Shown piece after piece: positions 16,493 through 26,200 of a stretch of 64,000 nt of DNA. The stretch is from contig JAYZUZ010000008.1 of NCBI GenBank assembly GCA_036156195.1, positions 124,001 through 188,000 on the forward strand. The letters are read 5' to 3'. The translations under genes were made by a program, and so were the position numbers. The first letter of the stretch is position 1. Each line of letters starts with the position of its first letter. Origin of the DNA: Abyssibacter sp036156195. GTDB taxonomy: Bacteria; Pseudomonadota; Gammaproteobacteria; Nevskiales; OUC007. The notes under the pieces are model-generated. The model worked only from the letters and a program-made list of their open reading frames with translations, was not told the DNA's origin and did not search any database.

Positions 16493-17353
16493 ATGGCCGT
16501 CGGCAAGGAAATTAAAGGCAAGATCCGAAGCGTCAAGAACACGCAGAAGATCACCAAGGCCATGGAAATGGTCGCTGCCAGCAAGATGCGCAAGGCGCAG
16601 GATCGCCAGGCCGCGGCGACGCCGTATGCCGAACGTATTCGCCGCACCATCGGGCATCTGGCTGAAGCCAATCCGGACTACAAGCATCCGTTTCTGGTCG
16701 AGCGACCGGTTAAGCGCGTGGGCATCATTGTGGTGTCCACCGACCGCGGCCTCTGTGGTGGCCTGAACATCAACCTGTTCCGGCAGGCATTGGGCGAATT
16801 CCGTGCGGCCAAGGATGCCGGCGCCGAAGTCGACCTGATGATCGTCGGCTCCAAGGGCATGGGCTTTTTCAAGCGCGTGGGCGGCAACATCGTCTCCGAG
16901 GTCACGGGCCTGGGCGACACGCCGCATCTGGACCAGCTCATCGGCCCGGTCAAAGTGCTGCTGGACAAGTACCGCGATGGCGAGCTCGACAAAGTGGTGC
17001 TCATCCACAACCGCTTCGTCAACACCATGACGCAGAAGCCGACGGTCGAGCAGTTGCTGCCCGTGCAGCCAGTCAAGGATGAAGGCCTGCTGGACAACTG
17101 GGACTACATCTACGAGCCCAGCGCTGAAGATCTGCTCGACGGCATCTTGATGCGTTACGTCGAGGCCCAGGTCTACGGTGCCGTGGCCGAGAACGTCGCC
17201 TGTGAAATGGCGGCTCGGATGATCGCCATGAAGTCGGCCTCGGACAACGCGGGCCAGATCATCGACGACCTGCAGCTGGAGTACAACAAAGCTCGTCAGG
17301 CCGCGATTACGCAAGAACTTGCAGAAATTGTGGGCGGCGCTGCAGCCGTCTGA
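16493..17353 (+). CDS. atpG: ATP synthase F1 subunit gamma
   Basis: 286 residues. The N-terminal helix KGKIRSVKNTQKITKAMEMV and C-terminal helix ASDNAGQIIDDLQLEYNKAR form the rotating central shaft; VSTDRGLCGGLN is the family core motif. Gamma couples c-ring rotation to the catalytic beta subunits. ATG 16493 follows AGGAGT (16482-16487). Confidence 0.97.
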   Translation: MAVGKEIKGKIRSVKNTQKITKAMEMVAASKMRKAQDRQAAATPYAERIRRTIGHLAEANPDYKHPFLVERPVKRVGIIVVSTDRGLCGGLNINLFRQALGEFRAAKDAGAEVDLMIVGSKGMGFFKRVGGNIVSEVTGLGDTPHLDQLIGPVKVLLDKYRDGELDKVVLIHNRFVNTMTQKPTVEQLLPVQPVKDEGLLDNWDYIYEPSAEDLLDGILMRYVEAQVYGAVAENVACEMAARMIAMKSASDNAGQIIDDLQLEYNKARQAAITQELAEIVGGAAAV

Positions 17354-17416
17354 TCGGACACCAAAGATTTGAATTCTGGCCGGAGTCGACGCTCCGGCGA
17401 AAAACAGGAAAGAGCT

Positions 17417-18814
17417 ATGAGCGCAGGCAAGATTGTTCAGATTATCGGGGCCGTCGTTGACGTGGAGTTTCCGCGCGACTCGATCCCGAAGGTCTACGAT
17501 GCTCTCACCGTGACCGACAACAACCTGACCCTGGAAGTGCAGCAGCAGCTCGGCGACGGTGTCGTGCGCTGTATCGCCATGGGTGTGTCGGAAGGTCTGA
17601 AGCGTGGCATGGCCACCACCAGCACCGGCGCCCCGATCTCCGTGCCGGTCGGCAAGGGCACGCTGGGTCGCATCATGGACGTGCTGGGTGACCCGCAGGA
17701 TGAGGTCGGCCCGGTCGAGACCGAAGAGCGCTGGGCAATTCACCGCAAGCCGCCGAGCTACGAAGACCAGGCAGGCTCCACCGAGCTGCTGGAAACGGGC
17801 ATCAAGGTCATCGATCTGCTCTGCCCCTTCGCCAAGGGCGGTAAGGTCGGCCTGTTCGGCGGTGCCGGCGTGGGCAAGACCGTGAACATGCTCGAGTTGA
17901 TCAACAACATCGCCACCGAGCACTCGGGCCTGTCCGTGTTCGCTGGTGTCGGTGAGCGTACCCGTGAGGGCAACGACTTCTACTACGAAATGGCAGAAGC
18001 CGGCGTCATCAAGCTGGACAACCTGCCCGAGTCCAAAGTGGCGATGGTCTACGGCCAGATGAACGAGCCCCCGGGCAACCGTCTGCGCGTGGCGCTGACG
18101 GGTCTGACCATGGCCGAGTACTTCCGTGACGAAGGCCGTGACGTGCTGTTCTTCGTGGATAACATCTACCGCTACACCCTGGCCGGTACCGAAGTGTCGG
18201 CACTGCTGGGTCGTATGCCGTCGGCCGTGGGTTACCAGCCGACGCTGGCGGAAGAAATGGGCGTGCTGCAGGAACGCATCACCTCCACCAAGACGGGTTC
18301 GATCACGTCGATCCAGGCCGTGTACGTGCCTGCTGATGACTTGACCGACCCCTCGCCGGCCACGACCTTTGCTCACCTGGACGCCACCGTCGTGTTGTCG
18401 CGTCAGATCGCCGAGCTGGGTATTTACCCGGCCGTGGATCCGCTGGATTCCACATCGCGTCAGCTGGACCCGAACGTCATCGGTGTGGAGCACTATGAAA
18501 CGGCTCGTGCCGTGCAGGGTGTGCTGCAGCGTTACAAGGAGCTCAAGGACATCATCGCGATTCTGGGCATGGACGAGCTGTCTGAAGAAGACAAGCAGAT
18601 CGTGTCCCGCGCGCGTAAGATCCAGCGCTTCCTGTCGCAGCCGTTCCACGTGGCTGAAGTCTTCACCGGCTCGCCGGGCATCTACGTGTCGCTTAAGGAC
18701 ACGATCGCCGGGTTCAAGGCGATTGTCGACGGCGAATACGATCACCTGCCCGAGCAGGCGTTCTACATGGTCGGCTCCATCGACCAGGCCGCCGAGAAAG
18801 CCCAGAGCATGTAA
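17417..18814 (+). CDS. atpD: ATP synthase F1 subunit beta (catalytic)
   Basis: 465 residues from ATG 17417, just after AGGAAAGAG; the 16-codon upstream extension is not part of the family. The catalytic P-loop is GGAGVGKTVNMLELI, the catalytic Glu motif is GVGERTREGND, and the DELSEED lever appears intact as MDELSEEDK. Beta makes or splits ATP. It is the most conserved subunit and agrees with a gammaproteobacterial origin. Confidence 0.98.
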   Translation: MSAGKIVQIIGAVVDVEFPRDSIPKVYDALTVTDNNLTLEVQQQLGDGVVRCIAMGVSEGLKRGMATTSTGAPISVPVGKGTLGRIMDVLGDPQDEVGPVETEERWAIHRKPPSYEDQAGSTELLETGIKVIDLLCPFAKGGKVGLFGGAGVGKTVNMLELINNIATEHSGLSVFAGVGERTREGNDFYYEMAEAGVIKLDNLPESKVAMVYGQMNEPPGNRLRVALTGLTMAEYFRDEGRDVLFFVDNIYRYTLAGTEVSALLGRMPSAVGYQPTLAEEMGVLQERITSTKTGSITSIQAVYVPADDLTDPSPATTFAHLDATVVLSRQIAELGIYPAVDPLDSTSRQLDPNVIGVEHYETARAVQGVLQRYKELKDIIAILGMDELSEEDKQIVSRARKIQRFLSQPFHVAEVFTGSPGIYVSLKDTIAGFKAIVDGEYDHLPEQAFYMVGSIDQAAEKAQSM

Positions 18815-18820
18815 TTGACG

Positions 18821-18846
18821 GGGCCGCCGGCGTTGTCCGGCGGCCC
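18821..18846 (+). promoter_or_regulatory. Perfect 10-bp hairpin between atpD and atpC
   Basis: GGGCCGCCGG (18821-18830) and CCGGCGGCCC (18837-18846) form a perfect GC stem with a 6-base loop in the 52-base spacer. No T-run follows and atpC begins 20 bases on, so it is more likely an attenuator or mRNA-stability element than a full terminator. It could reduce epsilon synthesis relative to beta (1:3 in the enzyme). Confidence 0.5.
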
Positions 18847-18866
18847 GTTGTCTACGGAGTACCCAG

Positions 18867-19277
18867 ATGGAATTGAATGTCGACATCGTCAGCGCCGAAG
18901 GCGAAATCTACTCCGGTGCCGCCGACATGGTGTTTGCATCGGCCGAGATGGGCGAAGTTGGCATCGCTCCGCGTCACGCCCCGCTGCTGACGCGCCTCAA
19001 GCCCGGCGAAGTCCGGGTCAAGAGCACCTCGGGTGAGCAGTCGTTCTTCGTCTCCGGCGGTATTCTCGAAGTCCAGCCCTATCAGGTGACGGTCATGGCC
19101 GACACCGCCTCGCGCGCTGCGGACCTGGACGAGGCCGCGGCTCTGGAAGCCAAGAAGCGGGCCGAGGAAGCGCTGGCGAATCAGAGTTCAGACGTTGATC
19201 TCGCCATGGCTCAGGCTGAGTTGGCAGAGGCTGCCGCGCGCCTGCATCTGTTGCAGAAGCTCAAGACCAAGCGCTAG
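18867..19277 (+). CDS. atpC: ATP synthase F1 subunit epsilon
   Basis: 136 residues. The N-terminal beta-sandwich (about 1-85) has VSAEGEIYSGAADMVFASA, and GEVGIAPRHAPLLTRLKPGE is the family signature; the C-terminal helical pair (from about 90) can block rotation when ATP is low. It closes the atp operon; glmU follows 149 bases later. Confidence 0.96.
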   Translation: MELNVDIVSAEGEIYSGAADMVFASAEMGEVGIAPRHAPLLTRLKPGEVRVKSTSGEQSFFVSGGILEVQPYQVTVMADTASRAADLDEAAALEAKKRAEEALANQSSDVDLAMAQAELAEAAARLHLLQKLKTKR

Positions 19278-19426
19278 CACTGGGTTGGGGGGCTGGCCAT
19301 GGCGTCGTCGCAGTGGACCTGCCGCACGCCTCGCGTCGCCAGCCTGCCCGCATTGCGCAATGCCTGCCTACCGCCGTGCCAGTTTCCGGCTTGCCCGCCA
19401 TGCCCGGACGCTGGCAGCCTGACGCG

Positions 19427-20794
19427 ATGAGCCATCCGAATCTTCACGTCGTCATCCTGGCTGCGGGCCGTGGCACGCGCATGCGTTCGTCACAGCCCAA
19501 AGTTCTGCAGCCGCTTGGCGGCCGTCCCATGCTGGCGCATGTGCTGGAGACCGCACAGGCACTCGCGCCGGCCGCCATCCATGTTGTGGTGGGGCATGGG
19601 GCGGAGTCCGTCCAGGCGCGGTTCGACGCGCTGCCGTTGCGCTGGGTCCTCCAGGCAGACCAGCGGGGCACGGGCCATGCGGTTCAGCAGGCGCTGCCCG
19701 CGATTCCGGATGACGCCCGTGTGCTGGTGTTGTATGGCGATGTTCCGCTGATCACCGGGCTCACGCTGACGCAGCTGGTCGACACCGACGGACCGGCGCT
19801 GCTGTCCGTCGTGCTCCCCGATCCCAGCGGCTATGGCCGGATTGTCCGCGACGACGACGGTGCAGTCAGCGCCATCGTCGAACACAAGGACGCCAGTGCA
19901 GAGCAGCGCGCCATCGACGAAACCAATACCGGTGTGCTGGCAGCATCCGCCGGGCGTCTCAAGCAGTGGCTGTCCAGAATCACCAGCGACAATGCGCAAG
20001 GCGAGTTGTATCTCACCGATGTGGTTGGCTTGGCGGTCAGTGACGGTGTCACCGTGCAGGCGCTGCAAGCCAGCGATGTGGATGAAGTCGCCGGCGTGAA
20101 TGATCGCCGTCAGCTTGCACAGGCCGAACGCGTACTGCAGCGCAGAGCGGCCAACGCACTGTTGCAGGCCGGGGCGACGCTGCTCGACCCCGCCCGCTTT
20201 GACCAGCGTGGACGCGTGGCAGTGGGTGAAGACGTGGTGATCGACATCAACGTCGTCCTGGAAGGCGATGTCGAACTGGGCGATGGCGTGGAGATCGGCC
20301 CCAACTGCGTGATCCGCAATGCCCGCATCGGCGACGGCACCGTTGTCCATGCCAACACGGTCATCGAGGATGCGGACATCGGTCCGAGCTGTCAGATCGG
20401 CCCCTTTGCGCGTTTGCGTCCGGGCACCGTTCTGGTCGGTGACAACCGAATCGGCAATTTCGTTGAAACCAAGAAGGCGCGCCTGGATGCGGGTGCCAAG
20501 GCTGGACATCTGGCCTATCTGGGCGACGCCACGATTGGCAAACGGGTGAATGTGTCGGCGGGTGTGATCACCTGCAACTACGACGGTGCAAACAAGCACC
20601 AGACCGTGGTCGGCGACGATGCCTTTATCGGCACCGATAGCCAGCTGGTTGCCCCGGTCACGGTTGGCGACCGCGCCTACATAGCCGCTGGTTCCACGAT
20701 TACCCGCAATGCGCCTGAGGATGCACTGACCATCTGCCGGGCCCGTGGTCAGAAATCCATTGCCGGCTGGCGCAAGCCTGCAAAGAACCCATAG
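19427..20794 (+). CDS. glmU: Bifunctional GlmU: GlcN-1-P acetyltransferase / GlcNAc-1-P uridyltransferase
   Basis: 455 residues from ATG 19427 (E. coli 456); upstream codons in the same frame do not belong to the family. The N-terminal uridyltransferase has LAAGRGTRMRSSQPKVLQPL, and the C-terminal half is a left-handed beta helix of hexapeptide repeats (VVIDINVVLEGDVELGDGVE and onward) with the acetyltransferase His in AKAGHLAYLGDATIG. It makes UDP-GlcNAc for peptidoglycan and LPS in the cytoplasm. It sits with glmS in the common atp-glmU-glmS order. Confidence 0.97.
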   Translation: MSHPNLHVVILAAGRGTRMRSSQPKVLQPLGGRPMLAHVLETAQALAPAAIHVVVGHGAESVQARFDALPLRWVLQADQRGTGHAVQQALPAIPDDARVLVLYGDVPLITGLTLTQLVDTDGPALLSVVLPDPSGYGRIVRDDDGAVSAIVEHKDASAEQRAIDETNTGVLAASAGRLKQWLSRITSDNAQGELYLTDVVGLAVSDGVTVQALQASDVDEVAGVNDRRQLAQAERVLQRRAANALLQAGATLLDPARFDQRGRVAVGEDVVIDINVVLEGDVELGDGVEIGPNCVIRNARIGDGTVVHANTVIEDADIGPSCQIGPFARLRPGTVLVGDNRIGNFVETKKARLDAGAKAGHLAYLGDATIGKRVNVSAGVITCNYDGANKHQTVVGDDAFIGTDSQLVAPVTVGDRAYIAAGSTITRNAPEDALTICRARGQKSIAGWRKPAKNP

Positions 20795-20817
20795 CGCAGC
20801 GCTACACTGGCGTTTCC

Positions 20818-20841
20818 GGCCTGTCGGGTTCTCGGCAGGCC
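20818..20841 (+). other. Hairpin in the glmS leader
   Basis: GGCCTGTCG and CGGCAGGCC (20818-20826 with 20833-20841, one G-T pair) form a hairpin in the 69-base glmU-glmS spacer, 22 bases before the glmS ATG. It may be a weak terminator of glmU or an mRNA leader element. The glmS ribozyme seen in Gram-positives does not fit this short spacer. Confidence 0.4.
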
Positions 20842-20863
20842 CTATGCGAAGCAAGGAACACCC

Positions 20864-22696
20864 ATGTGCGGAATTGTCGGCGCGATCGCCGAACGTGATG
20901 TCACCCCGATTCTGATCGAAGGTCTGCGTCGCCTCGAATACCGGGGCTACGATTCCGCTGGGGTTGCACTGGTCGACCAAGGGCAGATCAACCGGGTTCG
21001 CTGTGTGGGCAAGGTGCAGGCGCTGGTCGACCGCATGGGTGACCAGGCGCCGCGCGGCCCCTTGGGCATCGCCCACACACGCTGGGCCACCCACGGCGTT
21101 CCCGCCGAGCACAATGCGCACCCGATGGTGTCGCAAGGCCGTTTGGCACTGGTACACAACGGGATCATCGAAGGGCACGAAGCGCTAAAGGCCGAACTGA
21201 CGGCCGAAGGCTACGGATTCGACTCGGAAACCGATACCGAGGTGCTGTCTCATGCGATTCACCGTGCGCTCGCACCACGGGGCAGCCTGTTCGATGCTGT
21301 GGAATCGGTTGTCCACGGCCTGGACGGGGCGTACGCCATCGCCGCCGTGGATCAGCAGCAGCCTGACGCGCTCGTCGTCGCGCGCCGGGGGACGCCTCTG
21401 GTGATCGGCATTGGTATTGGCGAGCATTTCGTCGCGAGCGATGTCGCCGCACTGCTGGCGGTGACACGGCGCTTTGTCTTTCTCGAAGAAGGCGACGTTG
21501 CCCGTGTGACACGCACCGGAATCGACGTGCGCGACCTGCACGGCAAGCCAGTGGTCCGAGCCGTTACCGAATCTGCGCTCGATCCGGACGCCACCTCCAA
21601 GGCGGGGTACCGCCACTACATGCAAAAGGAGATCTTCGAGCAGCCGCGTGTGGTGACCGATACCTGGCATGGCCTGGTGTCCGAATCACGTGTACTCACG
21701 GCGGCGATGGGGCCGGATGCTGAAGCGATCCTCCCGCAGGTCAAGTCGGTGACCATCGTCGCCTGTGGCACCAGTTTTCATGCAGGTCTGGTGGCGCGTT
21801 ACTGGCTCGAATCGATCGCCGGTGTTCCGTGCAACGTGGAACTGGCCAGTGAGTACCGGTACCGCAAACCGGTTGTCAGCGACGACAGCTTGTTCGTCAC
21901 CATTTCCCAGTCCGGCGAGACGCTGGATACCCTGGCGGCGCTTCGCTTTGCACGCGAGGCCGGCTATCTCGCCACGCTCGGCATCGTCAATGTGCCGGAA
22001 TCATCGATGGTGCGTGAGACCGACTTGTCGCTCATGACTGCCGCGGGCCCGGAGATCGGGGTCGCCTCGACCAAGGCTTTCACCACGCAACTGGTTGCCC
22101 TGCTGATCTTCACGCTCATGCTGGCCAAGTCGCGTGGCCGCCTGAGCGAGGAGGCGGAATCAACGGCCGTGCACCAGCTTCGCAGTTTGGCAGCCGCTAT
22201 CGAAAACTGTCTGCTCATCGACGACACCCTGCTCGCCATTGCCGAGCGCTTCGCCGACAAGCATCACGCCCTCTTCCTCGGCCGCGGTGTCATGTTCCCC
22301 ATCGCGCTGGAAGGCGCGCTGAAGCTTAAGGAAATTAGTTACATCCACGCCGAAGGCTATGCCGCGGGTGAGCTCAAGCATGGCCCGCTGGCCCTGGTCG
22401 ACGAGGACATGCCCGTCATCGCCGTCGCACCTAATGACGAGCTACTGGGCAAACTCAAATCCAATTTGCAGGAAGTGCGCGCCCGAGGCGGGCAGCTCAT
22501 CGTGTTCGCTGACAAACAAGCCGGATTTGAATCAGAAGAAGGCGTGACCGTTGTCGATATGCCGCATGCGGACGACCTGATCGCCCCCATCGTCTACACC
22601 GTGCCGTTGCAGCTGCTGTCATACCACGTCGCGGTGTTGCGGGGCACGGATGTGGACCAGCCGCGTAACTTGGCGAAGTCTGTGACGGTGGAATAG
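20864..22696 (+). CDS. glmS: Glutamine--fructose-6-phosphate aminotransferase GlmS
   Basis: 610 residues. The N-terminal glutaminase begins MCGIVGAIAERDV with the nucleophile Cys2; the synthase half has two SIS domains (TIVACGTSFHAGLVARYW and SQSGETLDTLAALRFA; then LFLGRGVMFPIALEGALKLK). It makes GlcN-6-P, the first step to UDP-GlcNAc. The last 28 codons (about 22611-22696), from LLSYHVAVLRGTDVDQPRN to the end, match the conserved stretch that TnsD of Tn7 recognises in other bacteria; the next gene is a probable defence island. Confidence 0.97.
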   Translation: MCGIVGAIAERDVTPILIEGLRRLEYRGYDSAGVALVDQGQINRVRCVGKVQALVDRMGDQAPRGPLGIAHTRWATHGVPAEHNAHPMVSQGRLALVHNGIIEGHEALKAELTAEGYGFDSETDTEVLSHAIHRALAPRGSLFDAVESVVHGLDGAYAIAAVDQQQPDALVVARRGTPLVIGIGIGEHFVASDVAALLAVTRRFVFLEEGDVARVTRTGIDVRDLHGKPVVRAVTESALDPDATSKAGYRHYMQKEIFEQPRVVTDTWHGLVSESRVLTAAMGPDAEAILPQVKSVTIVACGTSFHAGLVARYWLESIAGVPCNVELASEYRYRKPVVSDDSLFVTISQSGETLDTLAALRFAREAGYLATLGIVNVPESSMVRETDLSLMTAAGPEIGVASTKAFTTQLVALLIFTLMLAKSRGRLSEEAESTAVHQLRSLAAAIENCLLIDDTLLAIAERFADKHHALFLGRGVMFPIALEGALKLKEISYIHAEGYAAGELKHGPLALVDEDMPVIAVAPNDELLGKLKSNLQEVRARGGQLIVFADKQAGFESEEGVTVVDMPHADDLIAPIVYTVPLQLLSYHVAVLRGTDVDQPRNLAKSVTVE

Positions 22697-23292
22697 GCGC
22701 CGCCGTGCATGGCGATCAGTGTCACCTATCTATTCAGTCTGTCTATCTGCAATAAGGTCTGTACAAAACTGCGAGGGATAGGAACAGCCTCGGCCGTGGC
22801 GTGTTGGTGTCGTCACGCCAGCTCGTCAACCGGGGCGGGCACGCCAGAAGTTCTAGCCCCAGCGTGTCCGCTAGACCGGGGGAGGCTACGCGGTGTCCGA
22901 AGGACATGGTCCGCCCTAAGCGGACAGTCGGGAACGGAGTTGGGGGAGTCCGCTATCGGCCAGGTGCCGCCATTCCCGGTTCGCTGATACTGATATGCGA
23001 AGAAGCGCTTGAGCAGACGTTCAGCACTCCGAGTTTGTTGAATGTTAGCTGCCTGCTTGACACTGGGCGAGCAACCGAATTCGGATACTCACACGTCGAG
23101 CCGTTAGCCGACATCTCGACCCCACCCCGGAATTATCCGGTCAGTTCTGGGCGAATTCAGCATCCACCTCGCGAATAGCCGATTCAATCGGTGTTGCCAT
23201 AGCTCGATTTCGGAACGGCGTACGATGACTCCGCAACGTGTAACTTCTGGCGCGAATGATCCAAATTGGTGACAACCACCGAATCCAGCTGC
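22697..23292. other. Gene-poor stretch between glmS and the STAND protein
   Basis: About 595 bases without a convincing gene. Open frames here (for example 22801-23178, 125 codons) have no recognisable domain and no ribosome site. The stretch is more AT-rich than its surroundings in places (22715-22770 and 22985-23270), unlike the flanking housekeeping genes. It begins where Tn7-like elements insert, but no Tn7-type end repeats or direct repeats could be recognised by eye. Confidence 0.5.
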
Positions 23293-26200
23293 ATGGCCCC
23301 GAAAAAGCCAAAGAAGCCTAAGCCATCCACTGCTGCAGCTCCCTCAACGGTGCCGGCGGAAGGCGAACGCCGCGCAATCCGTGGATATGTCGGCCAGTAT
23401 GAGCGGGCGGGCGCTGCCATCTATGCAGCGCTCGAGCGCGACGAACTGCTCTGGGTCGGCGTCGCCGACCGCAACGCGGGTATTGCCGACGACCTGGTAC
23501 TTGGCTTCGATGGATTGGTGGTCGGCCACCAGTTTAAGGCGTCCAAGTTCCCAGCCACCTTCACTATTGAGACGCTGTTTACTGGCGCCAACGGCCTATT
23601 GAAGCCCCTGGTTCATGCTTGGCAATACCTGAGCAAGGACAACCCGGGAAGCCGGGTCGAAGTTCGCCTGATCGTCAATGACTTTCCGTCGATTAATGAC
23701 AAGCCAGGCGACGGCACGCCGGCCCACAGCGCGGCATTTCTTGAAGAGCTCCAGCAGCATCCGAATCGGCCGCTAGCGGATTGGTGCACGCCGGAATGGG
23801 GCCGACTGATCGACCACCTGCGCCGTGAAGCTGGCCTGGGTGATGACGACTTCGAACAGTTCTTGCACAGCCTGCGTGTGGTATGCGGAGCTGCGGCGGA
23901 CTTCGTCCAGTCGCACAAGTTGAACGCCGAGCAGGCGCGGCAGGCATCCGAGATTGCAAGCGTACTGCCCAAGCTGGTCGCCGATACCCGCGACAAAGAC
24001 AGGTGGACGCGTGACGAGCTGCTTCGTGAACTTGGCTGGCGCGATCCCGCCAAGACGCTGCTCATGCACCGGTTTCCGGTCGGCGCCTATGTCCAGCGAA
24101 ACCGCGACACTGAGGTTAAGCTGCTAGCCGCGCTGCATACCGTCGACCAGGGGTACGCCTCACTCATAGGACCGCCTGGCTCTGGGAAGTCCACTCTCCT
24201 GCAGGTTGCGCTGGCCACTGAAGCAAATATCCGGCTCGTTCGCTATTTGGCATACGTGCCGGGCGCTGCTCAAGGCGTGGGTCGCGGGGAGGCCGACAAC
24301 TTCCTGACCGACGTCAGCACACAGCTGCGCAACAGCGGTTTGGTTGGACTTCGTCTTCGCGATGAATCGCTACATGAGCGCCGCGAACAGTTCGGCGTCC
24401 TGTTGCGGCAGGCTGGTGAACGCTTCAACCGCGACGGGATCCGGACAATTATCGTCGTTGACGGGCTCGACCATGTGCCTCGCGAAGAGCGGCCGACCAA
24501 TTCGCTTCTGGGCGAGCTGCCTCTTCCTTCGGCCATCCCGAACGGGGTCGTGTTCGTGCTCGGCACGCAGCGGCTGGATCTCGCAAATCTGAAGCCCGCC
24601 GTGAGAGAGCAAGCGGAAAAGAGCGAACGACAGGTTCTCATGGGGTCTCTCGGCGGCGAGGAAGTCGCCCGGATGGCGGATGCGTTTGGCTTGCCTGTCG
24701 AGATTCCGAGATCGGATCTGCGCAATCTCACGCAGGGCCACCCGCTGGCAACGCGTTACTTGATTCAGGCACTGTTGCACGCTGACGAGGCCGGCCGTAA
24801 GCACCTGCTCAGCGGCGGGATGCCATTCGACGGCGATATTGGGACCGTGTACACCGCTGCCTGGCGCGAGATCGCAAGCGATGCCGATGCCATGGACGTG
24901 CTGGGCTTTATCGCTCGAGCTGAGGCACCCATAGATCTGCGGTTGCTGGCCACGATGGTCAAGGAGTCAGCGATTGAACGCGCCCTGATCGTTGCACGGC
25001 ACCTGCTCCGCAGTTCATCCCAGGGGTGGAGCGTCTTTCACAACAGCTTTAGGCTGTTTGTCATCGCTCAACCGCGAACCCTCCTCGGAAGCGTCGACGC
25101 CGAATACTCGCAGCGCGTGTACCGCGACCTCGCGCAGTTGGCGAAGGACGCGCCGCCCGAATCGACGCAGCACTGGCTTGAGCTGCGCTACCGCGCCCGT
25201 GCCGGCGACGGTGCCGATGTACTCGCACTGGCGATGCCCGCTCGCTTCAGGCAACAGCTGGCTGACGGGCGATCTATTGCCGAGATCCACGCCGATATCC
25301 GTCTAGCTCTGCTGGCCGTGCGTGGAACGCACGACGCGACCACCTTCACACGGCTGCTGTTGTGTCTTGACGAAGTGGGGCGGCGCGAAACAGCCCTTGA
25401 GTACGCAAGCCAGCTTCCGCTGGCGATGTTGGCGGTCGGGAACATTGATGCAGCCCTATCCTTCGTGCAGTACTTCCCCAGCCAGGGCTACGAAGTCGTC
25501 GATGCCCTGTTGGCGCGAGGCGACTTCGAGCGCGCAAAGGAGCTGTTTGAAAGCATCGAGCCACTGTCGCAGCTCCATACTTTCAAGTTCCAGAACCACG
25601 GGCACGACCACAACATCAAGGAGTTCGAAAGGTGGGCAAGGCGCGCCGTCCACTTCCGAGACACCGAGCAGATCCAGATGGCGATTGACCACCTCGCCGC
25701 AGAGGGGCTACACCAGCCCGAAAAGGTGAATCCGCAAACTGTCGCCGCGCTGCGGCTGCATCTGAGGAGGAAAGCCGCAGAGGCTATGCTCCTTCAGAAG
25801 GTTGGTGCCGATCCACAAGAACTCTGCAGCGAGCTCGGGGTAGCCGACGAGGACAAGCCATCGGTGATGGTTCACGCAGGGCTTGTGGCCAGTCGACGTG
25901 GCGACGTATCGCAAGCGCTTCCCCTGTTTGATGCTGCCGCCGCCCTTGCTGGCTTCGGAGACGTGCCCAACGGCTACCGCCGCCGGATGGCACTGATTGC
26001 ATTCAAAGCTGGCCGTCGTGACCTAGCAGAGGCCTTGTTCGACAAGCTGGTCGCACCGATGATCTCCATGTGCGACGACGAGACGGACTTGGCTGGGCTG
26101 GGTGATCTGGTCGGCGCGGTGATGGATCACGCGAGGCTTTGCACGCTGCTCAACAAGCCGCTGCCAAGCACGACACCGTCGAAGCACACCTTCCTGCATC

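Noticed and set aside
16478..18886. Long minus-strand open frame of about 800 codons across atpG/atpD
   Set aside because: It mirrors highly expressed, strongly conserved plus-strand genes; its protein has no recognisable domain.
20795..20863. glmS ribozyme/riboswitch
   Set aside because: The 69-base gap is too short and has only a simple hairpin; the ribozyme belongs to Gram-positive bacteria.
19490..21178. Minus-strand open frame of about 560 codons over glmU/glmS
   Set aside because: Antisense shadow of two conserved genes; low-information sequence with no domain.
22801..23178. Plus-strand frame of 125 codons between glmS and the STAND gene
   Set aside because: No ribosome site, no recognisable fold and a composition unlike neighbouring genes.
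22697..23292. Tn7-type ends or transposition genes
   Set aside because: No TnsABCD-like genes nor end repeats could be recognised; only the glmS-adjacent position fits.
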